This document shows positions 33,566-44,051 of a DNA stretch of 64,000 bases, piece by piece. The translations under genes and the position numbers were made by a program. The stretch is taken from the NCBI GenBank assembly GCA_030674185.1, contig JAPXFY010000031.1, forward strand, positions 1,377,908 to 1,441,907, in the 5' to 3' direction. The notes beneath the pieces were generated by a model that was given only the letters and a program-made list of their open reading frames with translations, had not been told where the DNA came from and did no database searches. How positions within the stretch are numbered: the stretch's first letter is position 1; each line of letters starts with the position of its first letter. The DNA is from Monoplex corrugatus. Taxonomy: Eukaryota > Mollusca > Gastropoda > Littorinimorpha > Ranellidae.

Positions 33566-35884
33566 CATCATCATCAGGTGCCTTTCCGCATGGCATTGGC
33601 TTTTTGACTTCCATCTGTCTCTATCTCTTGTTGCCTCAAGCATCTCTTTTACCCTCCCTGTCCTCAGCCACTCTGCAAGTCCGTCTAGCATTTTCTCCCT
33701 GGCTCTACCCGGTGCTCTCCTTCCCTCCAGCTTTCAGGTTGTGACCCCTGTTTTCTTTGGAAGTGCAATGAAAATTGATTTTGACATATCTTTGGGGATT
33801 TTTCCAGTGTCGTAAATTTCATTTAGGAGGACTGTCATTTTTTCTATACCAAATTCCTCCAGGGCTTCAATCATCTCTGTGGTAATGTTGTCTGGTCCTG
33901 GGGCTTTTCCTGGTTTCATCTTTTTCAATGCTGCTCTAACTTCATCTTTCATTATGGGTGGTCCTTCAAAGTTCTTTCTTATAATGTGTTCTGTGTTTCT
34001 GTCATCTTCAAAACGGTCTTTAATGTACTCTCCCCATCTGTCTAGTATTTTGCCTTTTTCCATGAGAATCGTACCATCTTTCGACTTTAAGCAACCAGTT
34101 GATGTGCATGTATTTTTCCTGTGGACAACTTTCTTCAGTTCGTCTGTACATACTCTGGGGATCCTTTTGTGTTGGTCTTCTATTTCCTTGCATTTTGTTT
34201 TCAGCCAAGCTTCCTTAGCTTCATTGCACCTATTCTTGATTTCTTTGTTTATCTTCCTGTATATTTCCTCGTTTCTCTTTGCCTTCCTCCGTTCCTTCAT
34301 CAAGCCTAAAATTTCTGTTGTCACTCAGTTCTTTTTTGCTTTTCTATCTACTACAGGGATTTCTTCACAAGCTTCATTTATCGAATTTCTCAACTTTGTC
34401 CATTGTTCCTCACTGTCACCAACATCTTCCAGAGCACTGAATTTGTTTTGAACATGTACATTATTTTTTTACGTATCACTTCATCTGTCTTTGAGAGCCC
34501 AAGATCTAGTTTGATGTTGCTTTTGGTCTGTTTCATTTTCCGTAATTTCAATCTAAATTTTCCCATTACAGGATTGTGGTCACTGTTGCAGTCTGCACCT
34601 GGTAGTGTTTTTGCTGACAGTAAAGAATTTCTAAATCTTTTATTAATCAGGATGTAGTGAATCTGATTTTTGGTATTATCTCCTGGACTCACCCAAGTCC
34701 ATTTTCTTCTATTTGGCTGCTCAAACCAGGTGTTTTCTACTATGAACTCATTCATCTGTGCCCATTCTACAAGTTTCCCTCCCCTTTCATTTTGTGTACC
34801 AAGGCCATGAGGTCCAACTATATCCTCCACCCTGTCCTTTCCCACTTTATCATTAAACTCTTCCATTATTATGGTAACCTCTTGTAATTTGCTTTGGGCC
34901 TTGGCCATCTCTAATACTTCGTAAAAGTTGTCGATGTCTTCCTGAGTACTTGTGGATATTGGTGCATACACCTGAATGATGTTGATATCAAATGGTCTGC
35001 CTCCCAATTTGACCAGCAAGACTCTGTCAGACACAGCCCAGTATCCCTTAACTGCGTTTGATTTGTCTTTGTCCATCATGATACCTACTCCTCTTTCATG
35101 TGAGTTTCCACCAGAGTATATCACTATATATTCTCTGGATGTTATCATGCCTGCCCCCTTCCATCTCACTTCCCCTAGTCCTAAAATAACTAATGCTAAG
35201 CCTTTCCATCTCCATTTTCACATTCTCTAATTTTCTTTTTGCAGCAATGTCCTCACATTCCATGTTGCGATCTTGGTATTTTTGAGTTTGAGTTTGGTCG
35301 CAGTATCTGGCTGACGGTCTGGTGTCACCTGTGCCGCATGACGGTCCCTACCGAACGAAGGTGCTCCATCAGAGTACCTATTCACGTCGTTATCTTCATT
35401 TTCCTTACTTTCTCCATCCATAATGTTCTTGGGAGACTACGATGGTGGTTTCCCGTTGCCTTCCAACGTTTTTTTTTTTTTTTTTTTTTTTTTTTTGCGG
35501 TCTCTCCACTAGCCTTATTCTCTCCCGAGATGTCCACAAGGCAGTGCAGCTATTTACCCATAGCTGGGGGTCTGGTTCGTGGGCACCAGGGCATATCCAC
35601 ACGCCGGTGGGCCTGCGTGCTGCACATCTGGGGGCCAGACCTCTTCCGAGTTCCTCGAGATTTAGCCTGAGTCCGTGAGGTGCTCAGTTACCGCATGTCG
35701 CCACGAGGAGGCATAACGAAGGGCTTGCTGATGGAGAGGATATGTACTGACAGGAAGAGACTTACGCATTCTGCTCTTCTTTTCGCATAGCTGGAGTGCT
35801 AGCCAGCAGTGCAGGCTGAAAGTGAGAGGTGACAATTATGCAGTCACTAGCTGACACACTAGACGCATCACATCTGCCGTTGAC
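33566..35884 (-). mobile_element. LINE A6: full-ended copy with an internal deletion removing the RT core
   Basis: Both element ends are present: the GAT tail (minus strand) next to 33,566 and the full leader ending in gcagatgtgatgcgtct near 35,870. They are bounded by accatctt duplications (33,558-33,565 and 35,885-35,892). At about 33,746 the end of the gene is joined directly to FIALPKKTG, so about 1.1 kb carrying the palm, GVRQGC and YADD is absent. A 28-base T run (35,469-35,496; A run on the sense strand) sits in the leader. Confidence 0.9.
33574..35421 (-). pseudogene. LINE A6 endonuclease plus RT remnant
   Basis: Starts MDGESKENEDNDVNR (35,421). It reads ATWNVRTLLQKEN, then after a frame change MRWKGAGMITSREY, VYAPISTSTQEDIDNFYEVL, DCNSDHNPVMGKFRL and the linker ERRKAKRNEEIYRKINK, as far as KKMKPGKAPGPDNITTEMIE and FIALPKKTG. 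The next residues come from near the C-terminus because of the internal deletion. Frame changes lie near 35,200, 34,450 and 34,320. A conserved endonuclease Asp in MGDFNAK is changed (MEEFNDK near 34,860). Confidence 0.87.
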
Positions 35885-35892
35885 ACCATCTT

Positions 35893-37450
35893 ACAATACT
35901 TGAAACAACTGATGGAAACAGGCAGTTGCAGAATCCATTGTCAGGAAAAGAGGTGTTTTTTTTAAGTTAGATTGAAAAGCAGAAAGGGTAGATGGCAGAA
36001 GAAGGGAGAATGGAAGATTATTCCGTGCACATGACCCTGAAACAGCAAAAGAACGCTGGCTGACAGTTGATGATTTAAATTGGGAATGTGAAGGGAAAGT
36101 GTATCTGAAGCTGAGTGCAAGGTGCGAGTTTGCATACAATATTGGTGTTGTCACAAAGGTATGATGGCGCAGACTGGTGAATAGAGTTGTAACACCAGGT
36201 ATCCAGCTTATATTCAATTCTGTTCAAAACAAGCAGCCAGTGCAGAGAGCGAAGGAGACGACTGACATGATCAATCATTTCTTTCTGAGGACATGACGAG
36301 CAGCTGAGTTTTCTGTGCGTTACAGACAGAGGACAGAAGAAGCTGACAGTCCAGAAAGGAGAGTGTTACAGTAATCAACACGAAACAAAATAAAAATATC
36401 ACAATCTTAGATGCAGCCTGAGGTGAACGATATCCTCGAATGTAATCAATGCATCGAATCTGATAGTAGCATGATTGGCAGGTCTGCGTTAGAAACTTCT
36501 GCACAGAAAGAGAGTTGTCCAAGGTCACACCCAGGTTCTTGACAGAATCAGAGAGAAGGATGATGTCGCCTAGCTGGATGGTATTTAGTGTAACAGAGGC
36601 AAATTTGTTTTTGGTGCATACGAGCATGACTTCAGTTGTATTACCATTTTAATTGTAGTTTATTTTGTGTCATCCAGTTCTTGGATACCAACGCAGCAGC
36701 TGGATGCTTTTGAGATAAGGTAAATGACATTTTCATGAGTGGTGTTATTCTGAGGTTGTGAGTCATCTTCTTAGACATGATGTTTCACATCATGCTTGTT
36801 GATGATGTTGGCAAGGGATGAGGTATGAAGGATGAATCAGACAGGTCCTGGCACATACCTTGAGGAACTCTGCAAGAAAGCCTAACAGACTCAGGCTGAC
36901 TTCCATTGATAAGAACTGACTGAAAGCGATCAGTGCGATCGGAGGAGAATCAAGAAAGAGCAGTACTGTGAATTCCAAAAGTATGTTCTAGACGAAAGAA
37001 AAAGATGGAATGGTCATTGGCATCAAAGGCAGCAGGTAAATCAAGGAGTGTTAAGAAAGAAACTTTACTAACATCAAAAGCAAGAATAAGTTTACTGATT
37101 ATGCAAAGAATGGCTGATTCTGTATTATGGCGTGCTTGATAGGCAGACTGGTAAGGATGGTGGAGATGATTTAAGTACAGATGCTCATCCAGCTGTTGTA
37201 GTACCACTTTTTCAAAGAGCTTGCACAGAAATTAGGGATTTGATACAGGTCTATAATTTTCAGACCATTCGGATCGAGATTATTTTCTTAAGTGGCCAGA
37301 GGAGAACAATTTTGAAAACAAAAGGGAGAATTGAAGTTGGGGGTGATTGATGGAAGAATTTGCTGGTAAATTTCTGAAAAGAGAATCGCCAGATTGGGTT
37401 CAAATTTGCAAGATTTGAAACGCATTTCTTTGAGGATTCTTAAGATATCA
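35893..37450 (-). mobile_element. LINE C2: old, decayed CR1/L2-like fragment
   Basis: On the minus strand, broken frames match LINE C1: YQSAYQARHNTESAILCI and LLDLPAAFDANDHSIFF (near 37,000-37,150, RT palm), DSVKNLGVTLDNSLSVQKF and SCYYQIRCIDYIRGY (36,420-36,560), LHWLLVLNRIEYKLDTWCYN (about 36,170-36,240), and SQRSFAVSGSCARNNLPFS (about 36,000-36,060). The FYADD region is too decayed to read. The 5' part is missing beyond about 37,450. LINE A6 lies directly at its 3' side and probably inserted into it. Confidence 0.85.
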
Positions 37451-37479
37451 GTCTGGTACTGGATGGAGGAAGAAGATTG

Positions 37480-37790
37480 TTTATTTATCTACATATACCT
37501 TTTATCTTTTGTTTATTTAGTTATTTATTTTTACCTTTTCTCGTGGATTTGTTTATTTATTTATTTACTTACTTACTTTCTTACTTATCTACTTACTTAC
37601 TTACTTTCTTTCTTACTTACTTATCTACTTACTTACTTTCTTTCTTTCTTACTTATCTACTTACTTACTTACTTTCTTTCTTACTTATCTACTTACTTAC
37701 TTTCTTACTTACTTATCTACTTACTTACTTACTTACTTTCTTTCTTACTTACTTACTTTCTTACTTACTTACTTTTTACTTACTTAGTTA

Positions 37791-37834
<44 letters not shown>

Positions 37835-37850
37835 TCTATTTCCTCTTTCC
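37480..37850. repeat. (TTAC)n / (TTTC)n / (TTAT)n microsatellite
   Basis: Tetranucleotide repeat, mostly cttacttactt with tttctttctt interruptions. Leu-Thr-Tyr-Leu frames of about 150 codons across it are artefacts. Confidence 0.94.
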
Positions 37851-37859
37851 TTTCCTCAG

Positions 37860-39780
37860 AAGTGAGCGACAGACTGGCGGGGCTGTGATCAAGGAAACAT
37901 TGTCTTCACCTTGTTGATAGGCAGCTGACGCTTTGTGCATTGACTGAGGGCTTTCTGTCATGTGAGACAAGTTTGTACTGAGTAAGTGGTTGTGTTGTGA
38001 TTCAGGCCTCTATTTATTTATTTACTTTATATATCTGTTCCTTTCTTTGAAGATAGATATACAGATACACAAGTCATTTACATGTAACTAAGATTGTTCC
38101 AATGGTAAGCTGATACAATATTTTTATTCAAAATATAGGTTAGGTTAAACATAGGCTAGGACTGGCTAGCTCATGGGTTTATGTGCAGGCTTATGGCTTG
38201 TGCCATGATCACCATAAACATGGCACCTGTGACGTTAGTGTATATGAAAGCCATGCCAAGCGTGGACACGTCATCTTAAGAAACTGAAACTGAAACTGTT
38301 TCTGGTTTTGCATATAAAACCACACTTGTTTCCTGTCTTTTTTCCCCACTTCAAACAGATTCTCTTCCTTATGACAAAATGCGTCAAACTCTGTGACATA
38401 ATGTTTTCATTCAAAAGCTCAGTATCTATATTATTCTGTTACCAGTGCAATTATTGCCAGTCACATTCTGAATAAGTTCTTCAACATGACTTTCTGAGTC
38501 ACTGCCATTACTGTCATCTGAAGATTCTTTTACAATATCAAAGAATATGTGTAGCTTCACTTAAGACGGTGTGGGCATGGCACTTTCGTCAACAGACCCA
38601 AGAATTCTACTTTCATAATCAGCAATGTCACTTTTTTCAACAAGCATTAATTTTGTTTAGACTTTGCGCACGTTATATGCACATTTTCTGATGTTTTTCA
38701 CTCAACTTTGCATTGAAGGCATCTAATCACAAACAAAAACTGTCCACAACAGCATTTTAAAAATACTGATCTAAGGTCACTTCAAACAGAACACAAACAC
38801 GAGACACGTGGAGGCAGCTGTTTGCAAATAGACTGTCCTTTTACTGGGGTAGCGTCTTATTGCAGAAACCAAGACGAAACCAAGCTAGCTCCAACAGATA
38901 AGTGACTGAATATTCCTGTTTATTTAATCATAAAGCATCATTAATTTGAGGCCACACCCACCTCAGAATAATTCAAATTGCTACAAATATTTTGTATACA
39001 AACGAAAAATCAAAGTGAGTTTGAAAATAAATACGCTCAACTTTAATAGAAAATCTATGTTTTAGGGAAACTCGAGTAAGAATATTTTCTAAATGTCTGG
39101 ACTTGAGTGACCCTATAAGCTTAATAACAGTTTCACACACAATTGTGTTTTCATGTAGCAGCTGAAAAATACTCACAAACCCACAGAGCGCACATGTAAC
39201 ATTGATAGAAGTTGTCTTGATGTCACGCAAACTGGTTATTTTACATGTCACTGTTTGGCCTCTTGGACGAAAACACATACTGTTACTCTGTAAATGTCTG
39301 GATTGAGAGATGTGGATACGCTACGCCGACATTATCGATGGTGGTGGTGAGTGATATACATAGTTATATACACTCACATGGAAATTGATCTGTTTTGTAA
39401 AGATAAAGCATTTAACTGTTTTGTGTGGATTTTGACAATATAAAATGCTAAAGAGGTTATTGTTACTTGCTGATCACAGTAAGAAGCGCTGTGGTATGTG
39501 ACCACTGAGTGGAATTTGTGCTGTCTGCTGGGAGTGGCAGGGACTTATGTAACAATGCTGTGTTTTTAGATGGCCTGCTCAAAGGTTGTTCTGGAGGATT
39601 CCAGGATGGGATCTGTGGCCGGGAGCAGACGCCATGAAAAATGGTGAAGGAATGTCCAACTGCACCATATCTGAAGCCATCTGACAACTGTGACCTGCAG
39701 GGTTGGGGATTGTCGTCCCACTACCAAGTTGGGGGTCGTCTGACATGCTTCTTTTATTTTGTACCAGTAGCACAGGGCTG
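37860..39780. other. Anonymous sequence, no gene recognised
   Basis: About 1.9 kb. The only relationship I can support is 38,165-38,222, an inverted, diverged single unit of the 83-bp array at 32,645-33,445 (tatgtgcaggcttatggctt followed by gtgccatgatca). Short frames near 38,973-39,278 (minus) have no recognisable domain. Confidence 0.5.
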
Positions 39781-39985
39781 AGTACAAACACCACAGTAGT
39801 AAAGATAAAGACAGCTATGTATACACATGTATCTTTTACTTTGTAACAATGATACAGGGCTGATTACAAACACCACAGTAGTAAAGATAAAGACAGCTGT
39901 TTATACACATGTATCTTTTACTTTGTAACAATGATACAGGGCTGAGTACAAACACCACAGTAGTAAAGATAAAGACAGCTATTTA
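39781..39985. repeat. 82-bp tandem repeat (2.5 units)
   Basis: The unit starts agtacaaacaccacagtagt, continues aaagataaagacagct, and ends acaatgatacagggctga. Copies start at 39,781, 39,863 and 39,946. Divergence is very low, so the duplication is recent. Confidence 0.9.
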
Positions 39986-40044
39986 TACACATGACAAATG
40001 TCTGTTGAACTAATATTGTGGAAGTCAAATTCCAGGAAGATAAC

Positions 40045-40255
40045 AGCTGGACTGTTGGATGAAAAGTTGACTGAAACTGATTGAAGTGTCAGCATCACAG
40101 TGTAGGAGAGGTAAGGACCTCAATCACTATACGGATTTTGTATGTCCATACATATAACGGATGGACTGTTGGATTATAGATTGACTGAAACTGACTGAAG
40201 TGTCAGCATCACAGTGTAGGCAAGATAAGGACTGAAACCACCATACAGATATCTG
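40045..40255. repeat. Direct duplication of about 113 bases
   Basis: Two copies of ggactgttggat followed by ttgactgaaactga and gtgtcagcatcacagtgtag, at about 40,050 and 40,163. They are about 85 percent alike over the best 70 bases. Confidence 0.8.
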
Positions 40256-40407
40256 TCATTTGAAGCGCAGTGTAAGTTTAAATACAAAGGATAAACATCC
40301 AAGATTGACAGAACGGAATCACCAATGGTGAAAATAACTGTCGGCTGAATGCACGAGTAAAGAGATCTCACATTAGGTATTAATCTATGTTGGACCAATC
40401 ATCATCA

Positions 40408-42006
40408 TCATCAGGTGCCTTGCCACATGGCCCTTTTCCTCATAAAATGGCTTATAAATGTTGCCTGTCTTTTCCTAATCTTCCTTATGAATGATCTATT
40501 TGTGTCTGCCTCCATCAAGACTGTCTCATTTGTTTTCTTTGCTGTCCATGGAACTCTCAACATTCTTCTGAGAAACCACATCTCGGCTGCCTCAATCTTG
40601 TTCTGGCTTTACTTGTTGACTGTCCACGCCTTACAACCATACAACATTATCGGTTCTATATAACATTCAAAAACTTTCCTCCTGATATTAATTGATAGGC
40701 ACTTGTTGGTAAGAATGCTTTTCATCTTCTTGAATGCTGTTTTGGTTTGGCCGATTTTGCTGGTTATTTCTGATGTGCTTCTGCCGTCTGGTGAAATGAT
40801 CGTTCTCAGATATTTAAACTTCTCAACCTGTCTCAAGTCTGTACCATTTGCTGTTATTTTGGATGAGGGGATTTCATGTTTTTACTGATTACCATGTCTT
40901 CAGTTTTCTTGCTGTTTAGTTTCAACCCTTTACTTTTGCTTTCGATTTCTATTATATTCACACGGTTTTGTAGGTCCCTTTCATTTTCTGCAATTAGCAT
41001 CTGCGTATGGAATGTTGTTTATCATTTTTCCTCCAACCATTAATCCAGGTATTCCTCCAGGTTTCTCATGATGTTTTCGCTGTAAAGTGAAAACAGATCT
41101 GGTGACAAAACACAACCTTGTCTGACTCCTTTTTTGATATTTTGGAAAGAGCTTATATCGGTTTCTATTCTCAATACAGCTGTTTGTTCCCAATACATAT
41201 TTCTGATTATTCGTAGATCTTTTCCATCAATATTGAGTCTTTCTAGTTGGTTGATCAATTCTTCATGTCTGATCCAATCGAAAGCCTTGGTATAATCAAC
41301 TAAGCATAAATATAAATCCTTAAAGGCCTTATTCCTCTCGATTGACCTCTCTACAATAGTTCTTAGGATGAATATGGAATTAATGGTTCCATTCCCTTCA
41401 ACAGATCCACACTGTTCTTCTGCTATTTCACTTTTGATTCTATTCCTTGTCCTCATCATGATTATTCTTAATAGAATCTTTGTTAATGACTCATCAAGCT
41501 GACTGTGCGATGGAGTTCGCATTCTATAGCCCCTGTTTTCTTTGGAAGTGCAATGAAAATTGATTTGGACATATCTTTGGGGATTTTTCCAGTGTCATAA
41601 ATCCCATTTAGGAGGTCTGCTATTTTTTCAATATCAAATTCCTCCAGTGCTTCAATTATCTCTGTAGTAATATTGTCTGGTCCTGGGGCTTTTCCTGGTT
41701 GATCTTTTTCAGTGCGGTTCTAACTTCATCTTTCATTATCGGTGGTCCTTTAACATTCTTTCTTATAATATGTTCTTCATTTCTGTCATCTTCAGAAAAG
41801 GTCTTTAATGTACTCTGTCCATCTATCTAATATTTTGTCTTTTTTCATGATAAGCGTACTATCTTTCGATTTTAAGCGACCAGTTGATGTGCATGTATTT
41901 TTCCTGTGGACAATTTCTTCAATTCTTCAATACATACCTTGAGGATCCGTTTTGTGTCAGTCTTTTATTTCTTTGCATTTTGTGTTCAGCCAAGCTTTCT
42001 TAGCTT
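40408..42006 (-). pseudogene. LINE A7 linker and reverse transcriptase, broken
   Basis: Includes EEQCGSVEGNGTINSIFILR, CLVDYTKAFDWIRHEEL and KGVRQGCVLSPDLFSLYSEN. The catalytic RYADDTVLIAE box is damaged: sequence near 40,990-41,015 reads PYADANC after a short deletion. The C-terminus has YGCKAWTVNK and, near 40,415-40,480, a deletion that removes most of the GRPREKML region. Several frame changes. Inactive. Confidence 0.85.
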
Positions 42007-42229
42007 GACAGGGAGATCACGACCTCCTTGCGCACTTTGGTCAGCACGGCTTTAGCATTAAAATCTCCCATTATGACTGTAACTTCATGTGATATACATT
42101 GGGCTTTGGCCATCTCTAATACTTCGTAAAAGTTGTCAATGTCTTCTTGAGTACTTGTGGATGTTGGTGCATGTACCTGAATGATATTGATATCTAATGG
42201 CTTGCCATCCAATTTAACCAGCAAAACTC
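42007..42229 (-). repeat. Second copy of endonuclease piece plus start of foreign insert
   Basis: Bases 42,229-42,051 repeat the LINE segment 42,801-42,623 (VKL-GKP through IMGDFNAK) with about 4 percent differences. Bases 42,050-42,012 repeat the first 38 or so bases of the foreign insert (AVLTKVRKEVV against AVLTKARKEGV). The FNAK/AVLTK junction is identical in both. Confidence 0.88.
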
Positions 42230-42622
42230 ATCCATATTTTTTTCCTGTGTTTTATTTATATTTTATTTTGGGTTTTGGAATAGATCACACGGCCGTCGGC
42301 CCACTCTTCATTTCTTGCCTTTGCCGCGTCTCCTGCATCGCCTTCGTTTCTTTCCTTTTCGGCCTTTACCCTTCTTCTTGCCCTTGCCCTTGCGACCTCG
42401 CCGACCCTTTCGCCTGCGCTTACCTCGTCGCTTCTTGCCCTTGCCCTTGCGACGGCCTTTGCTGCGCCCACGGCGTCCTCGTCGGCGCTGCTGGAATGAC
42501 GAGCTGGCCAGGGCGTCCTTGTTGTTGAGGCGCGCGTTCTTCATGCTGGCCACGTTAAGCATCCATCGGCCTTGTGCGTTCTGGCGGATCACGCCCTCCT
42601 TGCGCGCTTTGGTCAGCACGGC
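42230..42622 (-). other. Foreign insert in LINE A7 with coding and 3' UTR-like parts
   Basis: 393 bases with no counterpart in any other family A copy. Clearly richer in G+C than the LINE around it over the coding part. On the LINE sense strand it holds 104 sense codons and a stop (42,622-42,308), then about 75 bases with two overlapping AATAAA-type polyadenylation signals (near 42,247-42,262) and a short A run next to the LINE junction. This looks like the 3' end of a processed host transcript. Confidence 0.82.
42308..42622 (-). CDS. Partial Arg/Lys/Gly-rich basic protein, possibly a protamine-like/H1-like sperm nuclear protein, fused to LINE endonuclease
   Basis: Seen: an open frame continuous with the LINE endonuclease (MGDFNAK, then AVLTKARKEGVIRQ and QGRWMLN). 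A short linker rich in Asn, Ser and Gln follows. The last 59 residues are then only Arg, Lys and Gly apart from one Ser and one Cys, and end in KGKK-stop. Known: histone H1-type winged helices end in a beta hairpin with a G-x-L-x-Q ... G-x-F-x-L-N pattern, and molluscan protamine-like proteins join such a domain to a long basic tail. Inferred: the first 23 residues could be that hairpin (EGVIRQ...GRWMLN), which would make the donor gene a sperm nuclear basic protein. The upstream half of the donor is absent. Other very basic proteins remain possible. Translation from the chimera is unproven. Confidence 0.6.
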   Translation of the reverse strand, partial: AVLTKARKEGVIRQNAQGRWMLNVASMKNARLNNKDALASSSFQQRRRGRRGRSKGRRKGKGKKRRGKRRRKGRRGRKGKGKKKGKGRKGKKRRRCRRRGKGKK

Positions 42623-43180
42623 TTTAGCATTAAAATCTCCCATTATGACTGTAACTTCATGTGATTTACATTGAGCTTTGGCCATCTCTAATACTTCGTA
42701 AAAGTTGTCAATGTCTTCTTGAGTACTTGCGGATGTTGGTGCATACACCTGAATGATATTGATATCAAATGGCTTGCCTGCCAATTTAACCAGCAAAACT
42801 CTGTCGGACACAGCCCTGTATCCCTTAACTGCTTTTGTTTTGTCCCTGTCAATTATGATGCCTTCTCCTCTTTCATGTGAGTTTCCAACAGAATATATTA
42901 TTGTACGCTCTCCTGATGTTATCATGCCTGCCCCCTTCCATCTCACTTCCCCTAGTCCTAAAATACTAATGTTAAACCTTTCCATCTCCATTTTGACATT
43001 ATGTAATTTGTTTTGCAACAATGTCCTGACATTCAGGTTGCGATTTTTTTTTTAGATATAACGCAGTATCTTGCTGACGTTCTGGTGTCGCCCTCACAGC
43101 ATGAATGACGATACCTACCGGACAAAGGTGCTCCATAGTAGCCACTATTTACGTCGTTATCTTCATTTTTCTTTTGTCTG
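42623..43180 (-). pseudogene. LINE A7 endonuclease, N-terminal half
   Basis: NDVNSGYYGAPLSGRYRH, then after a gap and frame change LQNKLHNVKMEMERFNISIL, LGLGEVRWKGAGMITSGE, VYAPTSASTQEDIDNFYEVL and VIMGDFNAK. The first endonuclease motif (ATWNIRT) is damaged near 43,030-43,050. The half containing the SDH motif is missing. Confidence 0.82.
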
Positions 43181-43710
43181 GCTATGATTATGCTGGAGAA
43201 AGTACGATGGTGGCTTCCCATTGCCTTCCATTGTTTTTTTGTTTTACGGTCTCTCCATTAGCCTTTGTCGTTCCCATCACAACCTACAAGACAGCAGGGT
43301 GATTTTTTGGGTGTTTACTCCCTTAGCCTTATTCTCTGCAGAGATGTCCACAAGGAGCTATTTACCCATTGCTGGGGGTCTGGTTCGTGGGCACCAGGGC
43401 TTATCCACACGCCCGTGGGCCTGTGTGCGCACATCTGGGGGCCAGACCTCCTCCGAGTCCCTCGAGTTTTAGCCTGAGTGTGAGGTGTTCAGTTACCACA
43501 TGTCGCCACGAGGAGGCATAACGTAGGGCTTGCTGATGGAGAGGCTATGTACTGACAGAGAGAGACTTCAGCATTCTGCTCTCCTTTTTGCATAGCTGCA
43601 AGCAGCAGTGCTAGCCAGCAGTGCAGGGTAAAAGTGAGAGGTGACAAGCACGCAGTCACTAGCCAACACACCAGACGCATCACATCTGCCATTTGACATG
43701 TTGGACTAAT

Positions 43711-43951
43711 ACTTACTAATTATTCTAAACTGAAAATAACAAAATATTTGTCAATGTCACAAACCGCAACATCAAGAGCCAGGTGTAGCTCTCTTATATC
43801 CTCATTTTCCTTGTCATCTTGGATGTGTTCATACACACCGTTGAAACCAACATGTGGTCAAACAACCCAGTACACATTGTAGTGTATGGACAAACCATTG
43901 TACTATATGTCACTGTCTGGTATCACCTGGAACAGTTTGAAAGCAATCAGC
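43711..43951. other. Anonymous sequence up to the gap
   Basis: About 240 bases between the LINE A7 target-site duplication and the assembly gap. The frame starting at 43,819 continues only through Ns and cannot be judged. Confidence 0.5.
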
Positions 43952-44051
43952 NNNNNNNNNNNNNNNNNNNNNNNNNNNNNNNNNNNNNNNNNNNNNNNNN
44001 NNNNNNNNNNNNNNNNNNNNNNNNNNNNNNNNNNNNNNNNNNNNNNNNNNN
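43952..44051. other. Assembly gap, 100 N
   Basis: Exactly 100 unknown bases, the usual placeholder for a scaffold join of unknown size. LINE A8 begins in mid-gene directly after it, so its 5' part may lie in the gap. Confidence 0.99.

Larger units (their letters stand above)
40400..43697 (-). mobile_element. LINE A7: chimeric RTE-like element carrying foreign sequence
   Basis: Both element ends are present. Target-site duplications are atgttggaccaat (40,387-40,399) and atgttggactaat (43,698-43,710), 12 of 13 identical. On the minus strand the order is: leader (with an extra 60 bases or so at about 43,265-43,325), endonuclease up to FNAK at 42,623, foreign sequence 42,622-42,230, a second copy of an endonuclease piece 42,229-42,051, a short second foreign piece 42,050-42,007, then the linker (AWLNTKCKE) and RT to the GAT tail. 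The endonuclease between FNAK and the linker is missing. Confidence 0.9.

Noticed and set aside
37394..37917. Leu/Thr/Tyr-rich frames of 146-164 codons resembling a membrane protein
   Set aside because: They are produced by the TTAC/TTTC microsatellite. Hydrophobicity is a by-product of the repeat.
42235..42307. A canonical histone 3' stem-loop after the basic protein
   Set aside because: The G/C-rich words just after the stop (gggccgacggccg) can fold back, but they do not match the histone stem-loop consensus, and AATAAA-type signals follow.
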